Positions 43,382-54,435 of a stretch of 64,000 nt of DNA are shown one piece after another; position 1 is the first letter of the stretch; each line of letters opens with the position of its first letter. The stretch comes from Antilocapra americana (taxonomy: Eukaryota > Chordata > Mammalia > Artiodactyla > Antilocapridae). The stretch covers positions 35,200,627 through 35,264,626 of the forward strand of contig ML660772.1 of assembly GCA_007570785.1 (NCBI GenBank), written 5' to 3'. The notes beneath the pieces are model-generated. The model saw nothing but the letters and a program-made list of their open reading frames with translations, had not been told where the DNA came from and made no database searches. The position numbers and the translations under genes were made by a program.

Positions 43382-45450
43382 AGTGCTTGGATGTTAAATA
43401 GACTATGTTCACTCAAGGCCCATCTCCACATCCAGGTTACTTTCTCCTATCCATTCCCCGACTGTGAGCTACACCCTGTTGAGTGAATCACTGCAAGTGT
43501 ATGGACTAGGCCTCTGCAGTCTAGTCCTGCATTCACAAAGTCCCATCAAGAAGAACACATAGAACTCTACTTGAACAAACATCTATCTATCTATCTGTCT
43601 AGGATTTTAAGCCCCTGATTAAACAATGCCAAGACCAAGCCATTACTAGAACTCTATTTTGACAAAGATGAAAAAGAAGTACACTCTAAGAAAGGAAGTT
43701 TATAAGAAGCATTTATTCAAATAATAAATTCTCTGGTAATGTGCTGAAGTTATATATACTCATCCTATCTCTGACCAGACAATGATTACAGACATTCAGA
43801 AATCAGACACTGGAAATCTACAGTGGTCAAAGAGATTAATATAATTTTTGTACTTCCTGTGATTGTAATTTATGAATACATTTCAAAAAGAATTTCATTG
43901 AGATTTAAAAGTGAAACACTTAATCTTAAACTAAAAATAAAAAAGGTAATTAAACAAAATAGCATATTACCCAAATATTGCCATCAATTGAGGCATTTCT
44001 GTACAAAATTCCTTTTAAGATATAGTGTCATTTAAAGGAATTTTTTAGTTTCCTACAATTGTTTCCTATATATGTTTCAAAATTAGATTATAAATTTAAT
44101 TCATCTTGTGAAAACCTACAGAAAATACTGGTTTTTGACATGGCTAAAAATATCAATAATGCCATTTGAAGTTGACTTTTCAAGAATATTGTGACCTACA
44201 TTAGGATAAGTACTATAGAAAAATCTTCAGGAATTATAAAATAGAAAAAAGAATACAAGTAAATCTTAATCTTTTTAGAGTAATCTTACCTACAGAATAA
44301 TTAGCACACATGAATAACCTATCCCTTAGCTTTTTTCCCTAGAATTCCTTTAAAATATTTGCTTATTCATGTGTTCTTCAGGTCATTAAAACTGTCTCTC
44401 TTCTGGAAATTTTTTTTAAAGAAAACTCTTTAAACAACTTTCTAATAAATAAGCCTTTTATGTATGCTATGCCATGTTTTCTATTTGATTATTTTTTTAA
44501 AAAGTTATACCACAAAATGTTTAGCAACATTTTCTGGAGGAAATTTTCCATGATTAGAACTAAAATATTTCCAGTAGTAAATATAAACCCTCTATTTCTC
44601 ACAGCTTATCTCTGTAATATTAAGTATTTCTATATACAGTTTAAAGTAGCTGAAGATATGGTTTGCTACATGGTATAAATGAATCATGAAATGAACTCTA
44701 TGTTAAAAATAGGGGTCCATGTTACTTATAAAGATATGAAAAAGAGAATATTCTTTTAAAACGGGTAAATAATGAGGCATCTGTTATAATATTCAAAAAC
44801 TCATTTTAATGGTCAGTCTCTCTGGATTAGAAAGCATCTGATATAATTCATTCTTACTCTGGAATAGATCAAACTTCAATATATCTGCAGACCACTGATA
44901 TTTATGGATCAGAAAGAATGCCACAAAAGTTATCTAGATATCCTTTGTTTAGGGTTAATTTGTTGTAGTAAATTCCAATAATGATAGACAGGGCTTTGTG
45001 ATCAAATTTCTAAGAGTTGCAGCAATGGTAGAGTCTCTCAGATGTTTCAAGCTTTCATGATTCTTGCCTTAAACTAAGCGTGTTGATACTCATTATTTTC
45101 CTTATTCTAATGAACGTTTCCACTATACAAAAAGACATTTCTTTAGCTAGACCTTACACTTTACAAAATGACATTCTGTTAGAATCAAATTAGCTTTTAA
45201 GGGGCTTTGCCTTTTTTCTTATCTAAATATGATCAATATTTGAATAGTCAATACTGAATAATTTTAAACAGTTTTACTGATACTGCCTCATTTAAGTTTC
45301 TCAGTGTTTTCTAAACTTCTAAATCATGTGCACATTCATTTTAGAATGATGATAAAAGAGTGAGTTTTTCAAAAAGAAAATACCATAAAGATTTTCTTGT
45401 CATTTGTGCTTAGACAGCTATAAAAATAATCAGAGGGCCTTTGATATGGT
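43382..45450. other. Unassigned sequence
   Basis: About 2 kb without a recognised gene or repeat, apart from a short (ATCT)n run at 43581-43601. AT-rich. Confidence 0.5.
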
Positions 45451-45454
45451 GACA

Positions 45455-45587
45455 CACTTCAGGCTTTGGAGACCGACAGACCTGATGTCAAATCTGTACT
45501 TACTGACTCTACAAGGTGCACCTCTCAGAGCATCACTTTCCTCATCTGTCACATGGTGACAATAATTAGCAACATTTACAATTAAAA
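45455..45587 (+). mobile_element. MIR SINE relic next to Bov-tA
   Basis: Sense MIR: aggctttggagaccgacaga cctgatgtcaaat, ttactgactctacaaggt, catcactttcctcatctgtc, acatggtgacaataatt. It is ended by the Bov-tA insertion. Confidence 0.7.
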
Positions 45588-45802
45588 GGGGCTTCCCCAC
45601 TGGCTCAGAGATAAAGAATCCACCTGCAATGCAGGAAACTCAGGTTGGATCCCTGGGTCCTGAAGATCCCCTGGAGAAGGAAGTGGCAACCCACTCCCCT
45701 TCAGTATTCTTGCCTGGGAAATCCCATGGACAGAAAAGTTTGGCAGACTACAGTCCATGGGGTCACAAAAGTCATATATGACTTAGCAACTAAACAACAA
45801 CA
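45588..45802 (+). mobile_element. Bov-tA SINE, full length
   Basis: tRNA-Glu-like head (gggcttccccactggctcag, then aggttggatccctgg in the B-box region, which has lost the ttc of the consensus), then the shared body ctggagaaggaagtggcaac and the end tatgacttagcaactaaac with an A-rich tail. A short aa(t)taaaag repeat on both sides suggests a duplication at the target. Confidence 0.9.
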
Positions 45803-46378
45803 AATAAAAGAGACAAGGTAAGAACAGACAAGAAAAAATAAGTTCTTCTATCCCTTAGAATCTAAGGATGTTCATGCTTTTTGCTTCTGACAAGAAATAA
45901 TTGACATACTATAGACTATCAGTTTGTCTTCTAAAAAATGTAGCATGCTTCCCATTTATTCTGGCAAGTTACTTCCTATTAGTAGGAGTCGCCAGGAGCA
46001 GATGGATGACAGTTTATAACATTAACCAAGGAGAAAGCATATAGTTATCAGTCTTGCCTTAACTTGGTTCACGTCAGTTAACTAAATGCTGAGCAATTAC
46101 CATGTTGCATCCTCAAAGAAGTATCCACATCACAAAGAACAAGCTAGAAGTAAAAAGCCAAAGCCTCCAGAGAAGATAAAAGGAAGGTATGAAAAATCAT
46201 GGTCTGTGCTGAATCTGCATTGCCCTCCCTTTGACAGGGTCTATTCTAAGTCACTGAAACTTTTCTAGAAGATAAAAAAGTTATTTTCCTTTAAAATACT
46301 TACAATTTTCCTTGTGTAAGAAAATTGCTGCTCATACTACTTCATGAGTCTTCAAGTCTCAGATGCTGGGTCACTAAT
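45803..46378. other. Unassigned sequence
   Basis: No gene or repeat recognised. Confidence 0.5.
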
Positions 46379-46391
46379 TCTCTGGAAGTCT

Positions 46392-47522
46392 CCAGTTCAG
46401 TTCAGGTAAGTCACTCAGTAGTGTCCGACTCTTTGTGACCCCATGAACCGCAGCACACCAGGCCTCCCTGTCCATCACCAACTCCCAGAGTCCACCCAAA
46501 CCCATGGACATCGAGTCAGTGATGCCATCCAGCCATCTCATCCTCTGTCGTCCCCTTTTCCTCCTGCCCTCAATCCTTCCCAGCATTAGGGTCTTTTCCA
46601 GTGAGTCAGCTCTTTGCATCAGGTGGCCAAAGTATTGGAGTTTCAGCTTCAACATCAGTCCTTCCAATGAACACCCAGGACTGATCTCCTTTAGGATGGA
46701 CTCGTTGGACTAAGAGTCTTCTCCAACACCACAGTTCAAAAGCATCAACTCTTCGGCACTCAGTCTTTTTCACTGTCCAACTCTCACAACCATACATGAC
46801 TAATGGAAAAACCATAGCCTTGACTAGACGAACCTTTGTTGGCAAAGTATTGTCTCTGCTTTTCAATATGCTATACAGGTTGGCCATAATTTTCCTTCAA
46901 AGGAGTAGGCGTCTTTTGATTTCATGGCTGCAATCACCATCTGCACTGATTTTGGAGCCCAAAAAAATAGTCTGACACTTTTCCCACTGTTTCCTCATCT
47001 ATTTCCCATGAAGTGATGGGACTGGATGCCATGATCTTAGTTTTCTTAATGTTGAGCCTTAAGCCAACTTTTTCACTCTCCTCTTTCACTTTCAGCAAGA
47101 GGCTTTTTAGTTCCTCTTCACTCTCTGCCATAGGGTGGTGTTATCTGCATATCTGAGGTTATTGATATTTCTCCCAGCAATCTTGATTCCAGCTTGTGCT
47201 TCTTCCAGCCCAGAGTTTCTCATGATGTACTCTGCATGTAAGTTAAATAAGCAGGGTAACAATATACAGCCTTGATGTACTCCTTTTTCTATTTGAAACC
47301 AGTCTGTTGTTCCATGTCCAGTTCTAACTGCTGCTTCCTGGCCTGCATACAGGTTTCTCAAGAGACAGGTCAGATGGTCTGGTATTCCCATCTCTTTCAG
47401 AATTTTCCAGTTTATTGTGACCCACACAGTCAAAGGCTTTGGTGTAGTCAATAAAGCAGAAGTAGATGTTTTTCTGGCACTCTCTTGCTTTTTCGATAAT
47501 CCAGCGGATGTTGGCAATTTGA
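46392..47522 (-). mobile_element. BovB LINE, 1.1 kb, with target-site duplication
   Basis: Minus-strand BovB starting with the (CTGAA)-type 3' end (cagttcagttcagg) and bounded by the 13-bp duplication tctctggaagtct (46379-46391 and 47523-47535). BovB itself has gatctctgg at this internal position, so the 5' junction shows 7 bp of microhomology. It covers the RT core and C-terminus. Confidence 0.95.
46410..47520 (-). pseudogene. BovB ORF2 pseudogene
   Basis: Minus-strand 47517-47107 is open for 136 codons: WKILKEMGIPDHLTCLLRNL, GTTDWFQIEKGVHQGCILLP, AQAGIKIAGRNINNLRY, then the catalytic box as YADN (47140-47151), so the second Asp is replaced by Asn. A frame change follows immediately. Downstream pieces 47131-46934, 46887-46606 and 46667-46374 give the rest, including [20 protein letters not shown] and [14 protein letters not shown]. 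Several frameshifts make it non-functional. Confidence 0.9.
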
Positions 47523-47535
47523 TCTCTGGAAGTCT

Positions 47536-47916
47536 AGAAAGATTCAGAAAGCATATATAAAAGGTTGGCCCGTCTAAAGGAGATGCTGTTTCAATTTCCG
47601 AGTGTCCTAGTGGGATCCCTTTATTGCTACCCTGACTTTGAGCAGGTACATCGGCTCAGCCTGTGGCCTTGTCTCCTGAATCCTGGCCTGTTTCATGGAC
47701 CTTGCTTACTGATCTCAAGTCAGAGCATCTGCTATAGCTTTGCCCAAGTTTCTGTGATTTCTTAATTCTGATCATTCACATAAACTTCACTTATACTATT
47801 GTTTTAACTAACCCAATCCAGACTCCAAACTCTGTCTTTCCAATCCATGATCATTCCAGCTCCAATGTGATAAATTGTTCCCAACAAATACAACAATAAA
47901 AATGCTACCCCAGGGA
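47536..47916. other. Unassigned sequence
   Basis: Nothing recognised. The word atgctac just before the SINE at 47917 resembles the sequence after the next L1 (aaaatgctgc). Confidence 0.45.
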
Positions 47917-48108
47917 CTTTTCTGGTGGCCCAGGGGTTAACACTCTGCCTTCCAATTCAGGGGGTGTGAGTTCAATCCCTGGTTGGAAAACTGAAATTCC
48001 TCATGTCTTGTGACCAAAAAACCAAAAGTAAAAAAAAAAAAAAAAAAAGCAAAACGAGGAGTAATATTGTAACAAATTCAATAAAGACTTTAAAATGGTC
48101 CACATGAA
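47917..48108 (+). mobile_element. CHR-2-type tRNA SINE
   Basis: Cetartiodactyl tRNA-derived SINE: ggacttttctggtggcccag, gggttaacactctgcc, B-box region gagttcaatccctgg, a 19-base A-run at about 48030-48048, and the characteristic end acaaattcaataaagacttt and aaaatggtccacat. The L1 at 48109 begins directly after this end. Confidence 0.88.
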
Positions 48109-49525
48109 ACATCTATGGACACCTTATCTTTGACAAAGGAGGCAAGAATATACAATGGAGAAAAGACAATCTCTTTAACACGTGGTGCTGGGAAAACTGG
48201 ACAGCCACTTGTAAAAAAATGAAACTAGAACACTTTCTAACACCATACACAAAAATAAACTCAAAATGGATCAAAGATCTAATCATAAGACCAGAAACTA
48301 TAAAACTCCTTGAGGAAAACATAGGCAAAACACTCTCTGACATAAACCAAAGCGGATCCTCTATGACCCACCTCCCAGAATATCGGAAATAAAAGCACAA
48401 ATAAACAAATGGGACCTAATTAAAATTAAAAGCTTCTGCACAACAAAGGAAAGTATAAGCAAGGTGAAAAGACAGCTTTCAGAATGGGAGAAAATAATAG
48501 CCAATGAAGCAACGGACAAACAATTAATGTCAAAAATATACAAGCAACTCCTGCAGCTCCATTCAAGAAAAATAAACGACCCAATCAAAAAGTGGGCCAA
48601 AGAACTTAACAGACATTTCTCCAAAGAAGACATACAAATGGCTAACAAACATATGAAAAGATGCTCAACATCACTCATTATCAGAGAAATGCAAATCAAA
48701 ACCACAATGAGGTACCACCTTACACCAGTCAGAATGGCTGCCATCCAAAAGTCTACAAGCAATAAACGCTGGAGAGGATGTGGAGAAAAGGGAACCCTCT
48801 TACACTGTTGGTGGGAATGCAAACTAGTACAGGCACTATGGAGAACAGTGTGGAGATTCCTTAAAAAACTGGAAATAGACCTGCCATATGACCTAGCAAT
48901 CCCACTGCTGGGCATACACACCGAGGAAACCAGAATTGAAAGAGACATGTGTACCCCAATGTTCATTGCTGCATTGTTTACAATAGCCAGGACATGGAAG
49001 CAACCTAGATGCCCATCAACTGACGAATGGATAAGAAAGCAGTGGTACATATACACAATGGAATATTACTCAGCATTAAAAAAAAAATTCATTTGAGTCA
49101 GTTCTACTCAGGTGGATGGAACTGGAGCCTATTATCCAGAGTGAAGTAAGCCAGAAGGAAAAACAAAACTACAGTATACTAACGCATATATATGGAATTT
49201 AGAAAGATGGTAACGAGAACCCTGCATGCGAGACAGCAAAAGAAACGCAGATGTATAGAACAGTCTCGTGGACTCTGTGGAAGAGGGCAAGGGTGGGATG
49301 ATATGGGAGAATGGCATTGAAACATGTTAATTATCATATGTGAAATCAATCGCCAGCTCAGGTTTGATGCTTGGGGCTGATGCACCGGGATGACCCATGG
49401 GGAGAGAATCAGGAGGGAGGAGGGAGTAGGGTTCTGGAGGGGGAGCATATGTATACCCATGGCGGATTCATGTCAATGTATGGCAAAACCAACACAATAA
49501 AGTAAAGAAAATTAAAAAAAAAAAT
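48109..49525 (+). mobile_element. Ruminant L1 LINE 3' part
   Basis: A sense L1 starting inside ORF2 (equivalent to about 30050 of the copy at 28-31 kb) and ending in an A-rich tail (49494-49523). It follows a CHR-2 SINE without spacer. The outer words aaaaatgctac (before the SINE) and aaaaatgctgc (after the L1) are compatible with the L1 having landed in the SINE tail. Its 3' UTR (49260-49490) is intermediate between the two variants seen elsewhere. Confidence 0.93.
48113..49165 (+). pseudogene. L1 ORF2 C-terminal pseudogene
   Basis: C-terminal ORF2 only, downstream of the RT core. A 1-base loss near 48352 shifts the frame, and 48464-49096 then stays open for 210 codons: [50 protein letters not shown], then the Cys-rich motif, in which the first Cys is Arg (CGC, 48767-48769) while [15 protein letters not shown] remains, and [11 protein letters not shown]. 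An extra A in the run at 49080-49088 ends the frame early. No catalytic residues. Confidence 0.9.
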
Positions 49526-50565
49526 GCTGCTGCCTGCCTTCTTGGAATTTCTCCTGAGAATTTTGGCTATTTCAGTAACAGTTTTCAAATACAATTTATC
49601 AACTCAAGTTGTTAGAAAACTAAGTTGCATAAACTGTCTAAAGAATTCCAACTCTAGAACTTCAAAAGCTGTATGGGACAATCCTTGATAAAATCCTATC
49701 GGTCAGTGGGTCTCAGAGAATGGTATATGGCCCACTGGTGAGTAAGCGACAAGGATTCTCCTCCTCATGAGCCAAGAAAGAACAAAAATCTTTCCTTAGT
49801 CCCTTATGGGGAATGATACACACCTCTATGGATTTTCATCTGTATATTGGACAAAGGACCAATTTCCAAAACCCACCATCTTAGCCAGTTTTCTCAGAAG
49901 GCAGAGATAGAAATTAAAGCATATGTGCAACTACTTTATTAGAGAGTTCAGTCTAGCAAAGCAGGAGAGTTATGGCAAGAAAGTTAGTGAAACCAGCTTC
50001 AGTTCCTACATCTATTGCTAATTTCATGAGACCATGATTGCTGTTCATCAGCTCATCCTTCCCCTTCCACCATCCATTCTAGATTCACTCATTCTTGACC
50101 AGCTTTGAATGGCCTGGTATCTTGCCTCGTGCCATTACCCAGAACTAACTACAGGGTGTAAGTTCCCTCTCATTTCTAGGTCACAAGTACATGGGCAGCT
50201 CGCAGATCCCATGGAGTCTTCTTCCTCACCATCAGCTAGGAAGCCCCAGAGCAGAAGATAAATAGTGCACGGGAAGGTTTAAGGAGAGGTACTGTAAGGA
50301 GAGCTGTACTCTCTTGAAAATGGCTGACACTCTTACCTAAGATGGAGTGAGTGAAATGAGAGACCAAGGACTTGGGGACAACTGATGGCAAAGGAATCTA
50401 AAATGATACAGAAGTGTCTGGTACAGACAACCACATGAGTTAGCAAAGGTTAAATTTTTAAATTTTTTGTTCTTAATCTAAAGAGAACATGTACACTGGG
50501 TTATTCTTCCCTTGGAAAGTAGAAATGAGTAGGGTAAGTGGTCCATAGGGTCTATTCCCTTATCT
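49526..50565. other. Unassigned sequence
   Basis: About 1 kb with no recognised gene or repeat. Confidence 0.5.
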
Positions 50566-50576
50566 AACTAGTTGGG

Positions 50577-50792
50577 GAAAGTGAAAGTGAAGTTGCTCAG
50601 TTGTGTCCGACTCTTTGCGACCCCTTGGACTGTAACAGCCTAACAGGCTCCTCCGTCCATGGGATTTTCCAGGCAAGAAAATTGGAGTGGGTTGCCATTT
50701 CCTTCTCCAGGAGATCTTCCCAACCCAGGGATTGAACTTCGGTCTCCCACGTTGTAGGCAGACACTTTACCATCTGAGCCACCAGGGAAGTC
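50577..50792 (-). mobile_element. Bov-tA SINE with perfect target-site duplication
   Basis: Full-length minus-strand Bov-tA: tRNA-like head at the right (agccaccagggaag reversed, and aacccagggattgaac in the B-box region), body in the middle, and gaaagtgaagttgctcag at the left. It is bounded by the exact 11-bp duplication aactagttggg (50566-50576 and 50793-50803). Confidence 0.95.
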
Positions 50793-50803
50793 AACTAGTT
50801 GGG

Positions 50804-51799
50804 AAGGGGAGTGTCAAATACACTACACACTATTGCTTTAGATGACCTTTAAGTTGCTTGTTTAGTTATTAACAATCAACTCATTTTTTATCTTGACTCT
50901 TTTTTAAAAGGACTTGAAAGGTCATTTAAGAAAAGATGATAGATATGACAGACATATAAAATGGTCCACGCAATGACAGAAACATAAATGTGCTTAAAGT
51001 ATGCTTAACATAATTGCAATGATAGAGCTGCAAATTTGGCTTGGAATTGTATGGTTCAGCAAACATAAGTTATATAGCTTTTGTTACCAGAAAGGAAGAA
51101 GCATGCTTTAGGAAAAGCAAAGTTTTTCTGAAATATAAAAGAACTTTCTGATGTAGAGCTTTATAAAGGGAAATTGTATAATGCAATGGACAATGTCCTC
51201 CACAACCTTTTTACAGGAAATACAGGAGTTGACTTTGTTTTATAATAAGGCATGGAAATTTATTATTTCCAAAAAATGACACTATAATTCCTTTAAGGGA
51301 GAAAACAACTTTTGCTGGGGTAACAGTTGAGGTAGAAGGATCCAGTGTGGGCTGTGAAAGCCTCAGAGGAATAGGAAAATAGTTCTGTTTAATAGAGGAA
51401 AAGGAACTTGGAGGTCTTTGGGACAACTTGGAAATAGATGAACTCACCTCAGAGCTGAGGTGAGAAGGGAAATGAAGAAGAGCAAAAAGGACAGAACAGG
51501 AGTAATGTTCTGTGAACAAGTGATCGCTTGTCACTTACCACCCACCCCCAGTCCTCAGTAAAGTTTGCAAACCAAAACATCATACAAAGTTTATATAATT
51601 TCAATACACATATTGAAAGCAAAGAGTGTTAAGTTTCAGTCAAGATGGTAGTGAGGCAAGACAGTGACAAAGGCAAGGAATCCAGAAGTCAAGAAAAAAA
51701 GGAAATCAAGCAATTGTAAACCAACTGGTATTAATGAGAACTGGAGAGCAAAAACACTGCTGATTGAGGGCAGGTCCACTGGATATCAGCGACAGATGT
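50804..51799. other. Unassigned sequence
   Basis: No gene or repeat recognised. A 107-codon minus-strand frame at 51211-51534 shows no domain I know. Confidence 0.45.
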
Positions 51800-52035
51800 A
51801 TAGGACTTGGTGGTCCAGTGGCTAAGACTCTGTGCTCCCAATGCAGGGGGCCAAGGTTCAATCCCTGGTCAGGGAACTAGATCCCACATGCTGCAACTAA
51901 GAGTCTGCATGCCACAACTAAGACCCCATATGCTGATACTAAAGATTCCATATGCCACAGTGAAGATTGAGGATACCATGTGCCTCAACTAAGACCCAAC
52001 ACAGCAACATAAATAAATAAATATTTTTAAAAGAA
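51800..52035 (+). mobile_element. CHR-2-type tRNA SINE with internal repeats
   Basis: Head ggacttggtggtccagtggc taagactc, B box ggttcaatccctgg, ggtcagggaactagatccca, then about five degenerate ~22-bp units (51883-51985) built on ccacatgc-gcaactaaga, and an (AAAT)n tail at 52010-52024. The internal repeat array is a known style in this SINE group. Confidence 0.85.
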
Positions 52036-52129
52036 TACCAGTGCGTTCACTTTAACATCTCCTCATAAAAGCCTAAAGTCTAACATTATCAGAATGACAG
52101 ACCATCCCTCCTCTGAAGGCAGATAACAT

Positions 52130-52604
52130 ATTCAGTATAAAAGTGGCAGGTAGTTGTCACCCAGCATGCATTTTCCCTCTTCTTTTAACATATAGAACTT
52201 CCTCTTTTTAGCTGGACACATGGGGTTCCACCTGGAGCCATTTCGTAACAGACCATTCAACTGGTTGAAGCTTCTTTAAAAAAAAAAAATGGCCAATGAA
52301 ATTTAAGTGGAAAGGATGGGGAAAATTTCTGAACCAGATTCTTATCTGGCTACTTAGCCATGTGTCTAACTTCTCCCATTCCTGAAATCTACAATACGGA
52401 CAAAGTGGTGATAAGTCAGCTTTGACCATGTGGATAATGACAACCTTTATATCCGAGAGATGGCCTACTAATGATACAGAAGGAACCTGGATTTACTGGT
52501 GAACTAGAACTGTCTATCCTCCTTCCCCAACTACCTACCTCTTACACTTTACATGAGAGAAAAATAAATTATCAACTTTAAGCCTCTGTTATTTGGTCTC
52601 TGTT
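52130..52604 (+). mobile_element. Possible LTR relic
   Basis: The right end (atgagagaaaaataaattat, then aagcctctgttatttggtct ctgtta) resembles the polyadenylation region and terminus of old mammalian LTRs. The left part is too diverged to assign. A weak call. Confidence 0.3.
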
Positions 52605-52614
52605 AAAGCAGCCA

Positions 52615-53758
52615 TCTGTTAAAGCAACATCTGTTGGATCCACAGAAAAACAAGAGAGTTCCAGAAAAACATCAACTTCTGCTTTATAGACTACACCAGA
52701 GCCTCTGGCTGTGTGGATCACAAAAAAACTGTGGAAAATTCTACAAGACATGGGAATACCAGACCACCTGACCTGCCTCTTGAGAAATCTGTATGCAGGT
52801 CAAGAAGCAACTGTTTGAAATGAGCATGGACCAACAGACTGGTTCCAAAGCGGGAAAGGAGTACGTAAAGACTGTATATTGTCACACTGCTTATGTAACT
52901 AATACGCAGAGTATATCATGAGAAATGCTGGACTGGATGAAGCACAAGCTGGAATCAAGATTGCAGGGAGAAATATCAATAACCTCAGATATGCAGATGT
53001 GACTACGATTATGTCAGAAAGCAAAGAAGAACCAAAGAGACCCTTGATGAAAGTGAAAGAGGAGAGTGAAAAAGTTGGCTTAAAACTCAACATTTAGAAA
53101 AATAAGATCATGACCTCCAGTCCCATTACTTCATGGCAAATAGATGGGGAAACAGTGACAGACTATTTGGGGGGGCTCCAAAATCACTACAGATGGTGAT
53201 TGCAGCCATGAAATGAAAAGATGCTTACTCCTTGGAAGACAAGCTATGACCAACCTAGACAGCATATTAAAAAGCAGAGCCATTATTCTGTCAACAAAGG
53301 TCTAGTCTAGTCAAAGCTGTGGTTTTTCCAGTAGTCACGTATGAATGTGAGACTGGGACTTATAAAAAAGCTGAGTGCCAAAGAATGATGCTTTTGAACT
53401 GTGATGTTGGAGAAGACTCTTGAGACTCCCTTGGACTGCAAGGAGATTCAACCAGTCCATCCTAAAGGAAATCATCCCTGAATATTCATTGGGAGGACTG
53501 ATACTGAAGCTGAAACTCTAATACTTTTGCCACCTGATGCAAAGAACTGACTCATTGGAAAAGACCCTGATGTGAGGAAAGACTGAAGGCAGGAGGAGAA
53601 GGGGATGACAGAAGATGAGATGGTTGGATGGCATCACCAACTCGATGGACATGAGTTTGAGCAAGCCCTGGGAGTTGGTGATGGACAGGGAAGCCTGGCA
53701 TGCTGCAGTCCATGGGATCGCAAAAAGTCAGACACAACTGAGCGACTAAACTGAAATG
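52615..53758 (+). mobile_element. BovB LINE, 1.1 kb, with target-site duplication
   Basis: Sense BovB from the RT domain to the 3' end (gcgactaaactgaaatg), with the exact 10-bp duplication aaagcagcca at 52605-52614 and 53759-53768. The first ~10 bases may be filler, as recognisable BovB starts at about 52626. Together with the minus-strand copy at 54436-55760 it forms a large inverted repeat. Confidence 0.94.
52626..53740 (+). pseudogene. BovB ORF2 pseudogene
   Basis: The RT-to-C-terminal part of BovB ORF2 with many stops. Recognisable words: a YRLHQSLWLCGSQKNC-like decayed motif where active copies have the DCVDH region, PDHLTCLLRNLYAGQEATV, MRNAGLDEAQAGIKIAGRNI, and the catalytic box as YADV (52990-53001), so the last Asp is replaced by Val. 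The KVKEESEKVGLKLNI segment ends at a TAG (53095-53097). The C-terminal half is present in broken frames. Confidence 0.85.
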
Positions 53759-53768
53759 AAAGCAGCCA

Positions 53769-54425
53769 AATCCATATACTTTACTTCAAATATATACTCA
53801 TCTTTTGACACTACTCTGCTCTTTGGGTATAGCTCTTAAAATATATGTAGTATAAAATACCTTCCAAACTTAGCTAAAATTGTATCTCACCAGTTACAAC
53901 AATGATTCCATCATTGACATACTGCAAGTATTTTGTCGAATTTATTTTTGTCACACCAAGCATATTACTATTAGAAATGTTTTGCTAAGAAGACCTTTTT
54001 GCCCACTATGAAGCAGGGTTAAATATGCTGCAAATAAGAAGCATGTCATAATGTCATGCTGGCACAAAGAGCCCAAACTTAAACATGCAAAAGCATTCCC
54101 TCATGAATATAAGCAAGAAAGCAGTCAGAGGAGTAACATCTCCATTCATAAAAAAACACAGTGAGCAGAGGCAAATCTGCCTGTACAGATCCTGTGTATA
54201 CTATCAATCTCTAGCAGTGATTATACTATAATTATTGCTGAATTGTTTAGAGCAGTAATGCCCTTAGAAACTGGATTTGACTTTATGCAACAGAAACTCT
54301 ACTGCTGTGGTTTAACCACATATAAGATGAGTTACATCACATTTAAAGAAATCTAGGGTAGACTGTAAGGTCTACTTTCTTTTAGTAGGGAAGAAGGAGA
54401 GTAGAAAACAGTAGAGAACCGTCTG
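53769..54425. other. Spacer between inverted BovB copies
   Basis: About 660 bp with no gene or repeat recognised. Confidence 0.55.
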
Positions 54426-54435
54426 TTTCTACTAT

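Noticed and set aside
48361..49056. 231-codon open frame on the minus strand
   Set aside because: It is exactly antisense to L1 ORF2 at 48.4-49.1 kb. The same antisense pattern recurs over the L1 copies at 30.0-31.0, 58.6 and 61.6-62.2 kb, so it is a shadow of L1 codon structure.
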